Under the pieces are notes generated by a model that was not told the origin of the DNA, searched no databases, and saw only the letters and a list, made by a program, of their open reading frames with translations. From Eubacterium_R sp051881135 (GTDB lineage Bacteria; Bacillota; Clostridia; Oscillospirales; Acutalibacteraceae), in NCBI GenBank assembly GCA_051881135.1, contig JBJEPH010000108.1, positions 71,831-135,830 of the forward strand: 64,000 nt of DNA. The letters are read 5' to 3'. Position numbers and translations under genes: made by a program. Positions 43,917-54,100 of the stretch are shown here, piece by piece (within the stretch, counting starts at the first letter, position 1; every line of letters starts with the position of its first letter).

Positions 43917-46025
43917 TTAGTCTTTCTTAGCGCGTTCGCTGATGATAGACTCAGAAATTGACTTCGGTACCTGCTCGTAGCCGTCCGGCTCCATAGTGTA
44001 CTGTCCACGGCCCTGTGTCTTTGAACGAAGGTCGTTAACATAACCGAACATCTCTGACAACGGTACTCTTGCGTTGATTTGCTTTGCACCGATTCTGTCA
44101 TCCATACCCTGAATTTGACCTCTACGCGAGTTCAAGTCACCGATAACATCGCCCATATAATCCTCGGGAACGATTACAGTAACCTTCATCATAGGCTCAA
44201 GGATAACAGGAGCAGCCTTCTTTGCAGCATCCTTAAATGCCATAGAACCGGCAATCTTAAACGCCATTTCAGATGAGTCAACATCGTGATAAGAACCATC
44301 GTAAAGCTCGATTCTTACGTCAACTACATTGTAGCCTGCAAGGATACCGCTCTTCATAGCAGCCTGAATACCTGCGTCAACAGCAGGAATGTATTCCTTA
44401 GGAATAGCACCGCCGACGATTTGGTTCTCAAATTCGTAGCCCTTACCGATGCCGTTTTCATCAAGGTTAGGATACATACGGATTTTAACATGACCGTACT
44501 GACCTGAACCACCTGATTGCTTCTTATACTTAAGGTCTGACATAGACTCTTGAGTGATTGTTTCCTTGTAAGCAACCTGAGGTGCGCCTACATTAGCCTC
44601 TACCTTAAATTCACGAAGAAGACGGTCAACAATAATTTCGAGGTGAAGCTCACCCATACCTGCAATAATTGTTTGTCCTGTTTCTTCATCGGTATAAGCC
44701 TTGAATGTCGGGTCCTCTTCAGCAAGCTTTGCAAGAGCAATACCCATCTTTTCCTGACCTGCCTTGGTCTTTGGCTCAATGGCAACACGGATAACAGGAT
44801 CCGGGAAGTTCATTGACTCAAGAATGATTGGGTGGTTTTCGTCGCAAAGAGTATCACCTGTTGTAGTATTCTTCAAGCCAACAGCAGCAGCGATATCACC
44901 TGCATAGCAGATAGGAATATCCTCTCTGTGATTAGCGTGCATTTGAAGAATACGGCCCATTCTTTCCTTATTGCCCTTTACGGAGTTGTAGCAAGGTGTA
45001 CCTGCTTCAACTGTACCCGAGTAAACTCTGAAATAGCAGATTTTACCAACATACGGGTCTGTGGCAATCTTGAATGCCAAAGCTGAGAAAGGCTCGTCGT
45101 CCGAAGAATGACGGAATTCCTCCTCATCGGTATTCGGATTGATACCCTTGATAGATTCAACGTCTGTCGGAGCAGGCATATAGTCAACAATTGCGTCAAG
45201 CAACAGCTGAACACCCATATTTCTGTATGCTGTACCACAGCACATAGGAACCATTTCGCCTGCGATAGTAGCCTTACGAATGATAGGCTTCATTTCTTCG
45301 ATAGTGATTGCGTCCTCACCCTCTTCGAAATATCTTTCCATCAATTCGTCGTCCTGCTCTGCGATGAATTCGATAAGCTTTGTTCTGAATTCAGCAGCCT
45401 TGTCCTTGAGCTCGTCACGAATTTCTCTCTCCTCGATAACAGAACCGTTGTTCTTGTCGGGATCGATATAAACGAACTCCTTGTTTTTAAGAAGGTCGAT
45501 AACACCTTCAAATGTATCCTCGCTGCCGATAGGAAGCTGAATAGGAATTGCATTACACTTGAAACGGTCAAGAACCATTTCATATACATTGTAGAAGTCT
45601 GCGCCCATAATATCCATTTTGTTTACGAATATCATACGCGGAACTTTATAGTCGTCAGCCTGACGCCATACGGTTTCAGACTGTGGCTCAACGCCGCCCT
45701 TTGCACAAAGAACAGTTACAGAGCCGTCAAGTACACGGAGTGAACGCTGTACTTCAACTGTGAAGTCAACGTGGCCCGGTGTATCGATAATATTGATTCT
45801 GTGGTCCTTCCAGAAGCATGTTGTAGCAGCAGATGTAATGGTAATACCTCTCTCCTGCTCCTGTGCCATCCAGTCCATAGTCGCAGCACCGTCATGTGTT
45901 TCACCAATCTTATGGTTAATACCGGTGTAGTAAAGAATACGCTCTGTTGTTGTAGTCTTACCGGCATCGATGTGCGCCATAATACCAATATTTCTTGTTT
46001 GTTCAAGAGACACTTTTCTTGGCAT
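43917..46025 (-). CDS. fusA: Elongation factor G
   Basis: EF-G is the GTPase that drives ribosomal translocation. The 702-residue protein begins with AHIDAGKTTTTERIL (G1) and ERGITI, DTPGHVDF, NKMD, and ends with domain V (AEMFGYVNDLRSKTQG). Five standard domains can be followed, with no insertion or deletion. AGGAGG precedes the ATG. It sits between rpsG and tuf in the conserved str order. Confidence 0.99.
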   Translation of the reverse strand: MPRKVSLEQTRNIGIMAHIDAGKTTTTERILYYTGINHKIGETHDGAATMDWMAQEQERGITITSAATTCFWKDHRINIIDTPGHVDFTVEVQRSLRVLDGSVTVLCAKGGVEPQSETVWRQADDYKVPRMIFVNKMDIMGADFYNVYEMVLDRFKCNAIPIQLPIGSEDTFEGVIDLLKNKEFVYIDPDKNNGSVIEEREIRDELKDKAAEFRTKLIEFIAEQDDELMERYFEEGEDAITIEEMKPIIRKATIAGEMVPMCCGTAYRNMGVQLLLDAIVDYMPAPTDVESIKGINPNTDEEEFRHSSDDEPFSALAFKIATDPYVGKICYFRVYSGTVEAGTPCYNSVKGNKERMGRILQMHANHREDIPICYAGDIAAAVGLKNTTTGDTLCDENHPIILESMNFPDPVIRVAIEPKTKAGQEKMGIALAKLAEEDPTFKAYTDEETGQTIIAGMGELHLEIIVDRLLREFKVEANVGAPQVAYKETITQESMSDLKYKKQSGGSGQYGHVKIRMYPNLDENGIGKGYEFENQIVGGAIPKEYIPAVDAGIQAAMKSGILAGYNVVDVRIELYDGSYHDVDSSEMAFKIAGSMAFKDAAKKAAPVILEPMMKVTVIVPEDYMGDVIGDLNSRRGQIQGMDDRIGAKQINARVPLSEMFGYVNDLRSKTQGRGQYTMEPDGYEQVPKSISESIISERAKKD

Positions 46026-46046
46026 AATATCCTCCTGTCCGACAGA

Positions 46047-46517
46047 TTAGTATCTGAAATGAGCAAAAGCCTTGTTTGCTTCTGCCATTCTGTGTGTATC
46101 TTCACACTTCTTAACTGCTCCGCCTGTCTTATTTGCAGCGTCCATAAGCTCTGCTGCGAGACGTTCCTTCATAGTTCTTTCACTTCTTGCACGAGCAAAT
46201 GAAGTAATCCATCTAAGACCTAAAGTTTGTCTTCTTTCAGGACGAACCTCAAGAGGAACTTGATATGTTGCACCGCCTATACGACGAGCCTTAACTTCAA
46301 GTACAGGCATTACATTTTCCATAGCAGCCTCGAATGTTTCGAGCGGGTCATTGCCTGTCTTTTCCTGAATGATGTCGAACGCACCGTAAACGATTTTCTG
46401 TGCGACACCCTTCTTTCCATCTAACATAACATTATTAATCAGACGAGTAACAACCTTTGAGTTGTACAACGGATCCGGTAATACGTCACGCTTAGCGATC
46501 TGGCCTCTTCTTGGCAT
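46047..46517 (-). CDS. rpsG: 30S ribosomal protein S7
   Basis: Primary 16S rRNA-binding protein of the 30S head. The 156-residue protein carries MPRRGQIAKRDVLPDP at the N-terminus, then the conserved RRIGGATYQVP and RWI repeats, and ends with a helical tail rich in Lys/Arg. Length is normal. AGGGAGGG precedes the ATG. It is 138 bases after rpsL with no obvious internal promoter. Confidence 0.99.
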   Translation of the reverse strand: MPRRGQIAKRDVLPDPLYNSKVVTRLINNVMLDGKKGVAQKIVYGAFDIIQEKTGNDPLETFEAAMENVMPVLEVKARRIGGATYQVPLEVRPERRQTLGLRWITSFARARSERTMKERLAAELMDAANKTGGAVKKCEDTHRMAEANKAFAHFRY

Positions 46518-46655
46518 CTTCGCTTCCCTCCTTCATTATAATTCGATGAGTTCATAGGTACTCGGTTTTTGTTTACCGTCGGAGCCAACAAGGGCTTACG
46601 CTATCTATATAGATAAATAAACTATTGTTGGATTTTCCTACGATTTTAAAGATGT

Positions 46656-47078
46656 TTAGGCTTTCTTAGCCTTCGGCTTCTTTGCGCCGTACTTTGAACG
46701 GCTCTGCATTCTGCCGTTTACGCCCTGTGTATCAAGTGTACCACGGATGATGTGATAACGAACACCGGGTAAATCCTTAACACGACCGCCACGAACCATA
46801 ACAACGGAGTGCTCCTGAAGGTTGTGACCAACGCCCGGAATGTATGCAGTTACTTCCATACCGTTTGTAAGACGAACTCTGGCAATCTTACGAAGTGCTG
46901 AGTTAGGCTTCTTAGGTGTAGCTGTCTTTACTGCTGTACAAACACCGCGCTTTTGCGGAGAAGAGTTATTTGTCATAACATTCTTCTTTGTGTTTAGACC
47001 CTTTTGAAGTGCAGGTGCAGTTGACTTCTTTTCAAGTGACTTACGACCTGTTCTAACTAATTGGTTAAAGGTAGGCAA
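46656..47078 (-). CDS. rpsL: 30S ribosomal protein S12 (TTG start)
   Basis: S12 lies at the decoding centre of the 30S subunit. The 140-residue protein has PTFNQLVRTGR at the N-terminus and the streptomycin-target region TPKKPNSALRKIARV and GRVKDLPGVRYH. The start is TTG at 47078, where the encoded protein aligns exactly with the universal MPTFNQL start; GAAAGGAG lies nine bases upstream. The only nearby ATG is out of frame. Lys at the streptomycin position (TPKKPNSA) suggests no classical resistance allele. A 40-base hairpin lies in the leader. Confidence 0.98.
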   Translation of the reverse strand: MPTFNQLVRTGRKSLEKKSTAPALQKGLNTKKNVMTNNSSPQKRGVCTAVKTATPKKPNSALRKIARVRLTNGMEVTAYIPGVGHNLQEHSVVMVRGGRVKDLPGVRYHIIRGTLDTQGVNGRMQSRSKYGAKKPKAKKA

Positions 47079-47179
47079 TAGTTCATTCTCCTTTCATTTA
47101 TTTGTGCATAGCAAACGCGCAATATACACATTTCATATTTTTAGCAAAAAATCCAAAAATATCAAATGTATATATTACT

Positions 47180-47219
47180 CACCGTATGGGACACGGAAAA
47201 ATCCGTATCCCATTAGGTG
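47180..47219 (-). promoter_or_regulatory. Stem-loop in the rpsL leader
   Basis: ATGGGATACGGA and TCCGTGTCCCAT, read leftward, pair over 12 bp with one mismatch around a TTTTT loop, and an outer CACC/GGTG closes the structure. It lies between rpoC and rpsL. No U-run follows, so it is not a simple terminator; leader regulation or RNA processing is plausible. Confidence 0.5.
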
Positions 47220-47291
47220 ATTTAAACAAATTAAGGCACATAAATTTGTCAATATTCAACAAATCAGCCTGACACAATCATATATTATAAC

Positions 47292-50200
47292 TTAGTTTGT
47301 GCCATTTGTCAATAGCTGTTGTAATTGTTCCAAATCTTTTATTTCCATAGAATTTTCCGATGAAAAATAGCTTGGAATAACATCAACTTTTCTGAATACA
47401 TTCATACCGGTACCTGCCGGAACAAGCTTACCGATAAGAACATTTTCCTTAAGACCGATAAGCGGGTCAACCTTTCCGCGAATAGCCGCATCTGTAAGAA
47501 CTCTTGTTGTTTCCTGGAATGAAGCAGCGGACAGGAAGGAATCGGTTGCAAGAGATGCCTTTGTAATACCGAGAAGAAGCGGAATATAGGTTGCGTGCTT
47601 AAGATTTGTTTCGCCTGCAGCAATTCTTGCGTCAATCTTGTCGTTTGCCTCTGCAACTGCGGCAACATCAACATTTGTGCCCGAAATCAAATCTGTATCG
47701 CCCTGGTCATCCACAATACACTTCTTAAGCATCTGTCTTACGATAACCTCGATGTGCTTATCGTTGATATCAACACCCTGTGTACGATATGCATACTGTA
47801 CCTCTTTAATAAGGTAGTTATATACAGCCTCTTCACCGAGAATTGCAAGAACATCGTGCGGGTTCTTAGAACCGACAGTCAGCTCTGTACCCTTTTCAAT
47901 GTGAGCGCCCTCAACAATGTTTTCGCATACTCTGTATCCGTAAGGGATAAGATATTTCTTTTCCTCGCCTGTTTCCTGATTGAATACAACAACGTGGCGG
48001 GTTTTCTTGATTTCCTCAAATCGAACATCACCCTCGATTTCGGAAAGAATTGCAAGCTGCTTCGGCTTTCTTGCTTCAAACAGCTCCTCGACTCTCGGAA
48101 GACCCTGTGTGATATCCTCGCCTCCTGCAACACCACCGGTGTGGAAGGTTCTCATTGTAAGCTGTGTACCCGGCTCACCGATTGACTGAGCAGCGATGAT
48201 ACCAACTGCCTCACCAACCTGAACAGGCTCCTGGAATGCAAGGTTTGAACCGTAGCACTTACGGCATACGCCGTGGCGTGATTTACAGGTGATAAGCGAA
48301 CGAATCTTAACTCTTGTGATGCCTGCATCTGTGATTCGCTTTGCATCTTCCTCGTCCATAAGCTTATCCGTGTCAACAAGAACCTCTCCTGTTTGCGGAT
48401 GAACAACCGTCTCGGAAACATATCTTCCGATAAGTCTTTCCTCTAAGGATTCAAGAACACGGTTGCCGTCCATAATAGCATATACTTCAATACCGTCGTG
48501 ACAGCCGCAGTCATTATCTCTGATGATAACATCCTGTGAAACGTCAACAAGACGACGGGTTAAATAACCTGAGTCGGCTGTACGAAGCGCTGTATCGGTA
48601 AGACCCTTACGAGCACCACGGGAGGAGATGAAATATTCAAGAATATTAAGACCTTCACGGTAGTTGGCACGAATAGGAATTTCGATTGTCTTACCTGATG
48701 TGTTGGCAATAAGTCCTCTCATACCGGCAAGCTGACGAAGCTGTGAGGTACTACCACGGGCACCTGAATCTACCATCATATGAATCGGGTTATGAGTACC
48801 GTCAAAGTTAGATGTGAGCTCGTTTGAAACCTTGTTTGTGCAAGCCTCCCAGGTTTTAATAACGGCTGCCGATCTTTCTTCGTTTGTAATTTCACCGAAG
48901 TTGTATGATGTTGTGATTTCGTCAATCTTTGCTTCTGCTTCTGCAAGGAATTCCTTCTTCTTTTCTGGAATAAGTGCGTCGATAACGGCAACTGTTGTAC
49001 CGGATACGGTTGAATACTTATATCCCTGGCTCTTAATATCGTCAAGAACCTTTGAAGCGATTGAAACGCCGTGCTGTCTTATGCAGGCATCGGCAATTTT
49101 ACCAAGGCCGCCCTTCTTAACAACAAAGTTGATTTCAAGGTCGCAGGCATTTTCCGGATTTGTTCTGTCAACAAAGCCGAGGTCCTGAGGAATAGGTCTG
49201 TTGAAGATTACACGTCCGATTGTGGTTACGATTGTAGCAACACTTGTGCCGTCCTCAGTCTGCTTTGAAACACGAATTCTGCAAGGTGAATGAATACCCA
49301 ATGAGCCTTCCTGATAAGCCATCATAGCCTCATCGCAATCTCTGAATATTCTATATGTCTTGTAAATTCCGAACTTCTCTTTAAGAACATCGTCCTTTTC
49401 TGCAAGAAGAATATCCGAATCGGTAAGCTCGCCGTTTACAAGCGTCTTAACATCTTCAAATGAAATTTCTTCCTGTCTTAATTCGTCCTTAAAGAACTTA
49501 GGCTGACCTGCCTCGCCTTCCTTAATCATAGTTAGATAGTATGAACCGATAATCATATCCTGTGTAGGAACAGCTACCGGCTTGCCGTCGGACGGCTTAA
49601 GAAGGTTATTTGAAGCAATCATAAGCATTCTTGCCTCTGCCTGTGCCTCTGCAGAAAGAGGAACATGAACAGCCATTTGGTCACCGTCGAAGTCGGCGTT
49701 AAACGCTGTACAGGCAAGCGGATGAAGCTTAATTGCTCTACCCTCAACGAGCACCGGCTCGAATGCCTGAATACCGAGTCTGTGAAGTGTGGGAGCACGG
49801 TTAAGCATTACCGGATGATCCTTAATTACAACCTCTAATGCATCCCAAACCTCTGCGCGATTTGCCTTCTCTACCATCTTTCTTGCCTGCTTGATATTTG
49901 AAGCAAAGCCTGTTTCAACAAGGCGCTTCATAACAAACGGCTTAAACAGCTCAATAGCCATTTCCTTCGGAAGACCGCACTGATACATTTTAAGCTCCGG
50001 TCCTACAACGATAACGGAACGGCCTGAGTAGTCAACACGCTTACCGAGAAGGTTTTGACGGAAGCGTCCCTGCTTACCCTTAAGCATATCGGAAAGTGAC
50101 TTAAGCGGTCTGTTGTTAGGTCCTGTTACTGGACGTCCGCGACGGCCGTTATCAATAAGAGCGTCAACGGATTCCTGAAGCATTCTCTTTTCGTTACGAA

Positions 50201-51044
50201 CGATGATGTCGGGAGCGTGAAGCTCAAGCAATCTCTTAAGACGGTTGTTTCTGTTGATAACTCGTCTGTAAAGGTCGTTAAGGTCAGATGTGGCAAATCT
50301 GCCACCGTCAAGCTGTACCATAGGTCTGATATCCGGAGGGATAACAGGGATAACGTCAAGAATCATCCATTCAAGCTTGTTTCCGCTGTTAACAAATGCG
50401 TCAACAACATCTAATCTCTTTAAAAGCTTTGCTCTCTTTTGTCCGGTTGCCTCTTCAAGCTCGGCAGCGAGCTGGTCACGGAGAGTTTCGGCATCAATTT
50501 CGGCAAGAAGCTCTTTGATAGCCTCTGCACCCATACCTGCCTTGAAGTCGTCCTCGTATCTCTCACGCATATCTTGATACTCTTTTTCCGTAAGAGTTTG
50601 ATACTTTTGAAGCGGAGTATCGCCCGGATCAATTACGATATAGAGTGCAAAATAAAGCACCTTTTCAAGATTTCTTTGGTTGATGTCAAGGACCTGACCG
50701 ATACGGCTCGGGATACCCTTGAAATACCAAATATGTGATACAGGGGCAGCAAGCTCGATATGGCCCATACGCTCTCTACGAACCTTTGCACGAGTGATTT
50801 CAACACCGCAGCGCTCGCAAACCTTGCCCTTGTAGCGAACTCTTCTGTATTTTCCGCAGTGACATTCCCAGTCCTTCATAGGACCGAAAATTCTTTCGCA
50901 GAAAAGACCGTTTGTTTCCGGCTTAAGAGTTCTGTAATTTATTGTTTCAGGCTTTGTAACTTCACCGTATGACCATTCACGGATGCGTTCCGGTGAGGCT
51001 AAGCCGATTTTAATTGAACTGAATTCATTTGTTGAATTATCCAT
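47292..51044 (-). CDS. rpoC: RNA polymerase subunit beta'
   Basis: The 1250-residue beta' subunit contains the N-terminal zinc finger (CHCGKYRRVRYKGKVCERCG), the catalytic magnesium triad NADFDGDQ with Asp451, Asp453 and Asp455, a bridge helix/trigger loop region (GEPGTQLTMRTFHTGG) and a second zinc site. No long insertion is seen. AAAGGAG precedes the ATG. It starts 62 bases after the rpoB stop. Confidence 0.99.
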   Translation of the reverse strand: MDNSTNEFSSIKIGLASPERIREWSYGEVTKPETINYRTLKPETNGLFCERIFGPMKDWECHCGKYRRVRYKGKVCERCGVEITRAKVRRERMGHIELAAPVSHIWYFKGIPSRIGQVLDINQRNLEKVLYFALYIVIDPGDTPLQKYQTLTEKEYQDMRERYEDDFKAGMGAEAIKELLAEIDAETLRDQLAAELEEATGQKRAKLLKRLDVVDAFVNSGNKLEWMILDVIPVIPPDIRPMVQLDGGRFATSDLNDLYRRVINRNNRLKRLLELHAPDIIVRNEKRMLQESVDALIDNGRRGRPVTGPNNRPLKSLSDMLKGKQGRFRQNLLGKRVDYSGRSVIVVGPELKMYQCGLPKEMAIELFKPFVMKRLVETGFASNIKQARKMVEKANRAEVWDALEVVIKDHPVMLNRAPTLHRLGIQAFEPVLVEGRAIKLHPLACTAFNADFDGDQMAVHVPLSAEAQAEARMLMIASNNLLKPSDGKPVAVPTQDMIIGSYYLTMIKEGEAGQPKFFKDELRQEEISFEDVKTLVNGELTDSDILLAEKDDVLKEKFGIYKTYRIFRDCDEAMMAYQEGSLGIHSPCRIRVSKQTEDGTSVATIVTTIGRVIFNRPIPQDLGFVDRTNPENACDLEINFVVKKGGLGKIADACIRQHGVSIASKVLDDIKSQGYKYSTVSGTTVAVIDALIPEKKKEFLAEAEAKIDEITTSYNFGEITNEERSAAVIKTWEACTNKVSNELTSNFDGTHNPIHMMVDSGARGSTSQLRQLAGMRGLIANTSGKTIEIPIRANYREGLNILEYFISSRGARKGLTDTALRTADSGYLTRRLVDVSQDVIIRDNDCGCHDGIEVYAIMDGNRVLESLEERLIGRYVSETVVHPQTGEVLVDTDKLMDEEDAKRITDAGITRVKIRSLITCKSRHGVCRKCYGSNLAFQEPVQVGEAVGIIAAQSIGEPGTQLTMRTFHTGGVAGGEDITQGLPRVEELFEARKPKQLAILSEIEGDVRFEEIKKTRHVVVFNQETGEEKKYLIPYGYRVCENIVEGAHIEKGTELTVGSKNPHDVLAILGEEAVYNYLIKEVQYAYRTQGVDINDKHIEVIVRQMLKKCIVDDQGDTDLISGTNVDVAAVAEANDKIDARIAAGETNLKHATYIPLLLGITKASLATDSFLSAASFQETTRVLTDAAIRGKVDPLIGLKENVLIGKLVPAGTGMNVFRKVDVIPSYFSSENSMEIKDLEQLQQLLTNGTN

Positions 51045-51106
51045 ATTGGAAGCACTCCTTTATCTTTAATATATTGGAAAGTAATCAAGAATTAATATAC
51101 ATTATA

Positions 51107-54100
51107 TTAATCTTCGTAGCCGTCGTCATATTCGTCGTTAAAAAGTAACGCGTCTAAAATACTTGGCTCGTCGTCTTGATTTGCTTCCGAAACTTCTTCG
51201 CCGTTTTCGTCAAGGTAGCCGTAGCCCTCCTGACCGTCATAGTCGTTAACCTCGGAGAATGCCTTGTCGTCGCTGACAGTAGGAATACCGTCATCGTCAA
51301 GGTCCTGCTTAAGCTCTACCCTGTTGCCCTCGTCGTCATAAAGGGTTGTATCAAGGCCGAGTGCCTGAAGCTCCTTAAACAATACCTTGAATGCCTCCGG
51401 AGTTCCTGCAGGCGGAATGTTTTCGCCCTTAACGATTGCTTCATAGGTCTTTACACGGCCTACAACGTCGTCCGACTTAACAGTAATAATTTCCTGAAGA
51501 GTATAAGCGGCGCCGTAAGCTTCAAGAGCCCAAACTTCCATTTCACCGAATCTCTGACCGCCGAATTGAGCCTTACCGCCGAGTGGCTGTTGAGTAACAA
51601 GGCTGTAAGGACCTGTTGAACGGGCGTGAATTTTATCATCAACAAGGTGATGGAGCTTAAGATAGTACATATAACCTACTGTTACACGGTTATCAAACTT
51701 CTCACCTGTTCTGCCGTCTGTAAGCTGTACCTTACCGTCGTAAATCTTATTGCCGTTTTCGTCGATATAGTAGCCCACATCAGCCTGCTTAAGACATTCT
51801 CTGATATCCTCCTCGTGAGCACCGTCGAATACAGGAGTCATCATCTTCCAGCCGAGTGCCATAGCCGCATAGCCGAGATGAACCTCAAGCACCTGACCGA
51901 TGTTCATACGCGAAGGTACGCCGAGAGGATTAAGCACGATATCAAGCGGGCGTCCGTCCGGAAGGAACGGCATATCCTCCTGAGGAAGAACACGGGAAAC
52001 AACACCCTTGTTACCGTGACGGCCTGCCATCTTGTCGCCTGCCTGAATCTTTCTCTTTTGAGCGATATAAACACGGACAACCTTGTTTACACCCGGATTA
52101 AGCTCGTCGTGATTTTCTCTTGTGAACACCTTAACATCTACAACGATACCGTATTCACCGTGAGGCACCTTCATAGAGGTATCTCTTACCTCTCTTGCCT
52201 TTTCGCCGAAGATGGCACGAAGCAGTCTTTCCTCGCTTGTAAGCTCTGTTTCACCCTTAGGTGTAACCTTACCTACAAGGATATCTCCTGAGCGAACCTC
52301 TGCACCTACACGGATAATACCGTCTGCGTCAAGGTCCTTAAGTGCGTCCTCGCCGACATTAGGAATATCTCTTGTGATATCCTCTGCGCCTAACTTGGTG
52401 TCACGAGCCTCAACCTCGTGCTCGATAATGTGGATAGATGTGTAAACATCATCACGAACAATCTTTTCGTTGATAAGAACGGCGTCCTCGTAGTTATAGC
52501 CCTCCCAGGTCATAAAGCCGATGAGCGCATTCTTACCGATAGAAATTTCACCGTTGCAGGTTGCAGGACCGTCAGCGATAACCTGTCCGTCGGCAACCTC
52601 CTGATGAAGTGATACGATAGGAACCTGATTAATGCAGGTGCCTTGGTTTGAACCGGCATACTTGATTAGCTCATACTTATCAATTTCGCCGGACTTTGTC
52701 TTAATTTCAATAGTTCTTGCGTCAAGTGAAACAACCTCACCGCCGCGCTTTGCAATTACAACAACGCCTGAGTCGTAAGCAGCCTTGTATTCCATACCGG
52801 TACCTACAACGGGAGCCTCTGTTTTAAGAAGCGGAACAGCCTGACGCTGCATGTTAGCACCCATCAGCGCTCTGTTTGCGTCGTCGTTTTCGAGGAACGG
52901 AATCATAGCAGTAGCAACGGATACTACCATCTTCGGCGATACATCCATATAGTCAACCTTTTCAGGTGCAACCGTTAGGAACTCATCCTTATAACGACAG
53001 GTAACTCTGTTGTTTGCAAATCTTCCCTTTTCATCGAGCGGCTCGTTAGCCTGTGCTACAACAAATTCGTCCTCCATATCGGCTGTCATATAAACAACCT
53101 CGTCGGTAACGACGCCTGTTTCCTTGTCAACCTTACGGTACGGTGCTTCAATGAAGCCATACTCGTTAAGTCGGCTGTAACAAGCGAGATATGAAATCAA
53201 ACCGATGTTCGGACCTTCGGGAGTTTCGATAGGACACATACGGCCGTAGTGGGTGTAGTGTACGTCACGAACCTCGAAGCCTGCACGGTCTCTTGACAAA
53301 CCGCCCGGACCGAGTGCGGAAAGTCTTCTCTTGTGAGTAAGCTCTGCAAGCGGGTTGTTTTGGTCCATAAACTGTGAAAGAGGTGATGAACCGAAGAACT
53401 CACGGATAGCGGCATTAACAGGTCTTGCATTAATCAATGCCTGCGGTGTGATAGCCTCCGAATCGTCCTGTGACTGAACATTCATTCTCTCTTTGATAAC
53501 TCTTTCCATACGGGTGAATCCGATACGGAATTGGTTTTGAAGCAATTCGCCGACTGCACGAATTCTACGGTTGCCCAAATGGTCAATATCATCTGTTTGA
53601 CCTACGCCGCAAGCAAGGTTGAGCAAATAAGAAACAGTTGCGAATATATCGTCAACGATGATGTGATTGGGAATCAAATCGTCGTGCTTAAGCTTGATTT
53701 CCTCTTCAAGAGCCTCTTGGTCGTCGCCGACCTTATCCATAATTTCCTTGAGGACTCTGTATGAAACCTTTTCGTTGATGGCAAGCTTTTGCTTATCGAT
53801 GGATAAGTATTTGTCGATATCCACCATACCGTTTGAGATAACCTTTGTGATTTCGCCCGACTCTAACTGAACAACAACAGACATAACACCTGCGTTTTCA
53901 ATTTCGAGTGCCTTTTCGGCAGAAATCTTTTCGCCTGCATCGGCAAGAAACTCGCCGTCCGGTGAGATAACCGGCTCGGCAACAACCTGTCCTGTTAAAC
54001 GCTCAACAAGGCCAAGCTTTTTGTTATACTTATATCTGCCGACACGGGACAAATCGTATCTTCTTGCATCGAAGAACAGTCCGTCAAGATGTGCTCTTGC

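Noticed and set aside
45108..45743. Antisense open frame of 211 codons opposite fusA
   Set aside because: It is a shadow of the EF-G coding pattern; the antisense of conserved, codon-biased genes often stays open.
51626..52291. Antisense open frame opposite rpoB
   Set aside because: Same reasoning as for fusA: codon bias of rpoB creates it; no domain or ribosome binding site.
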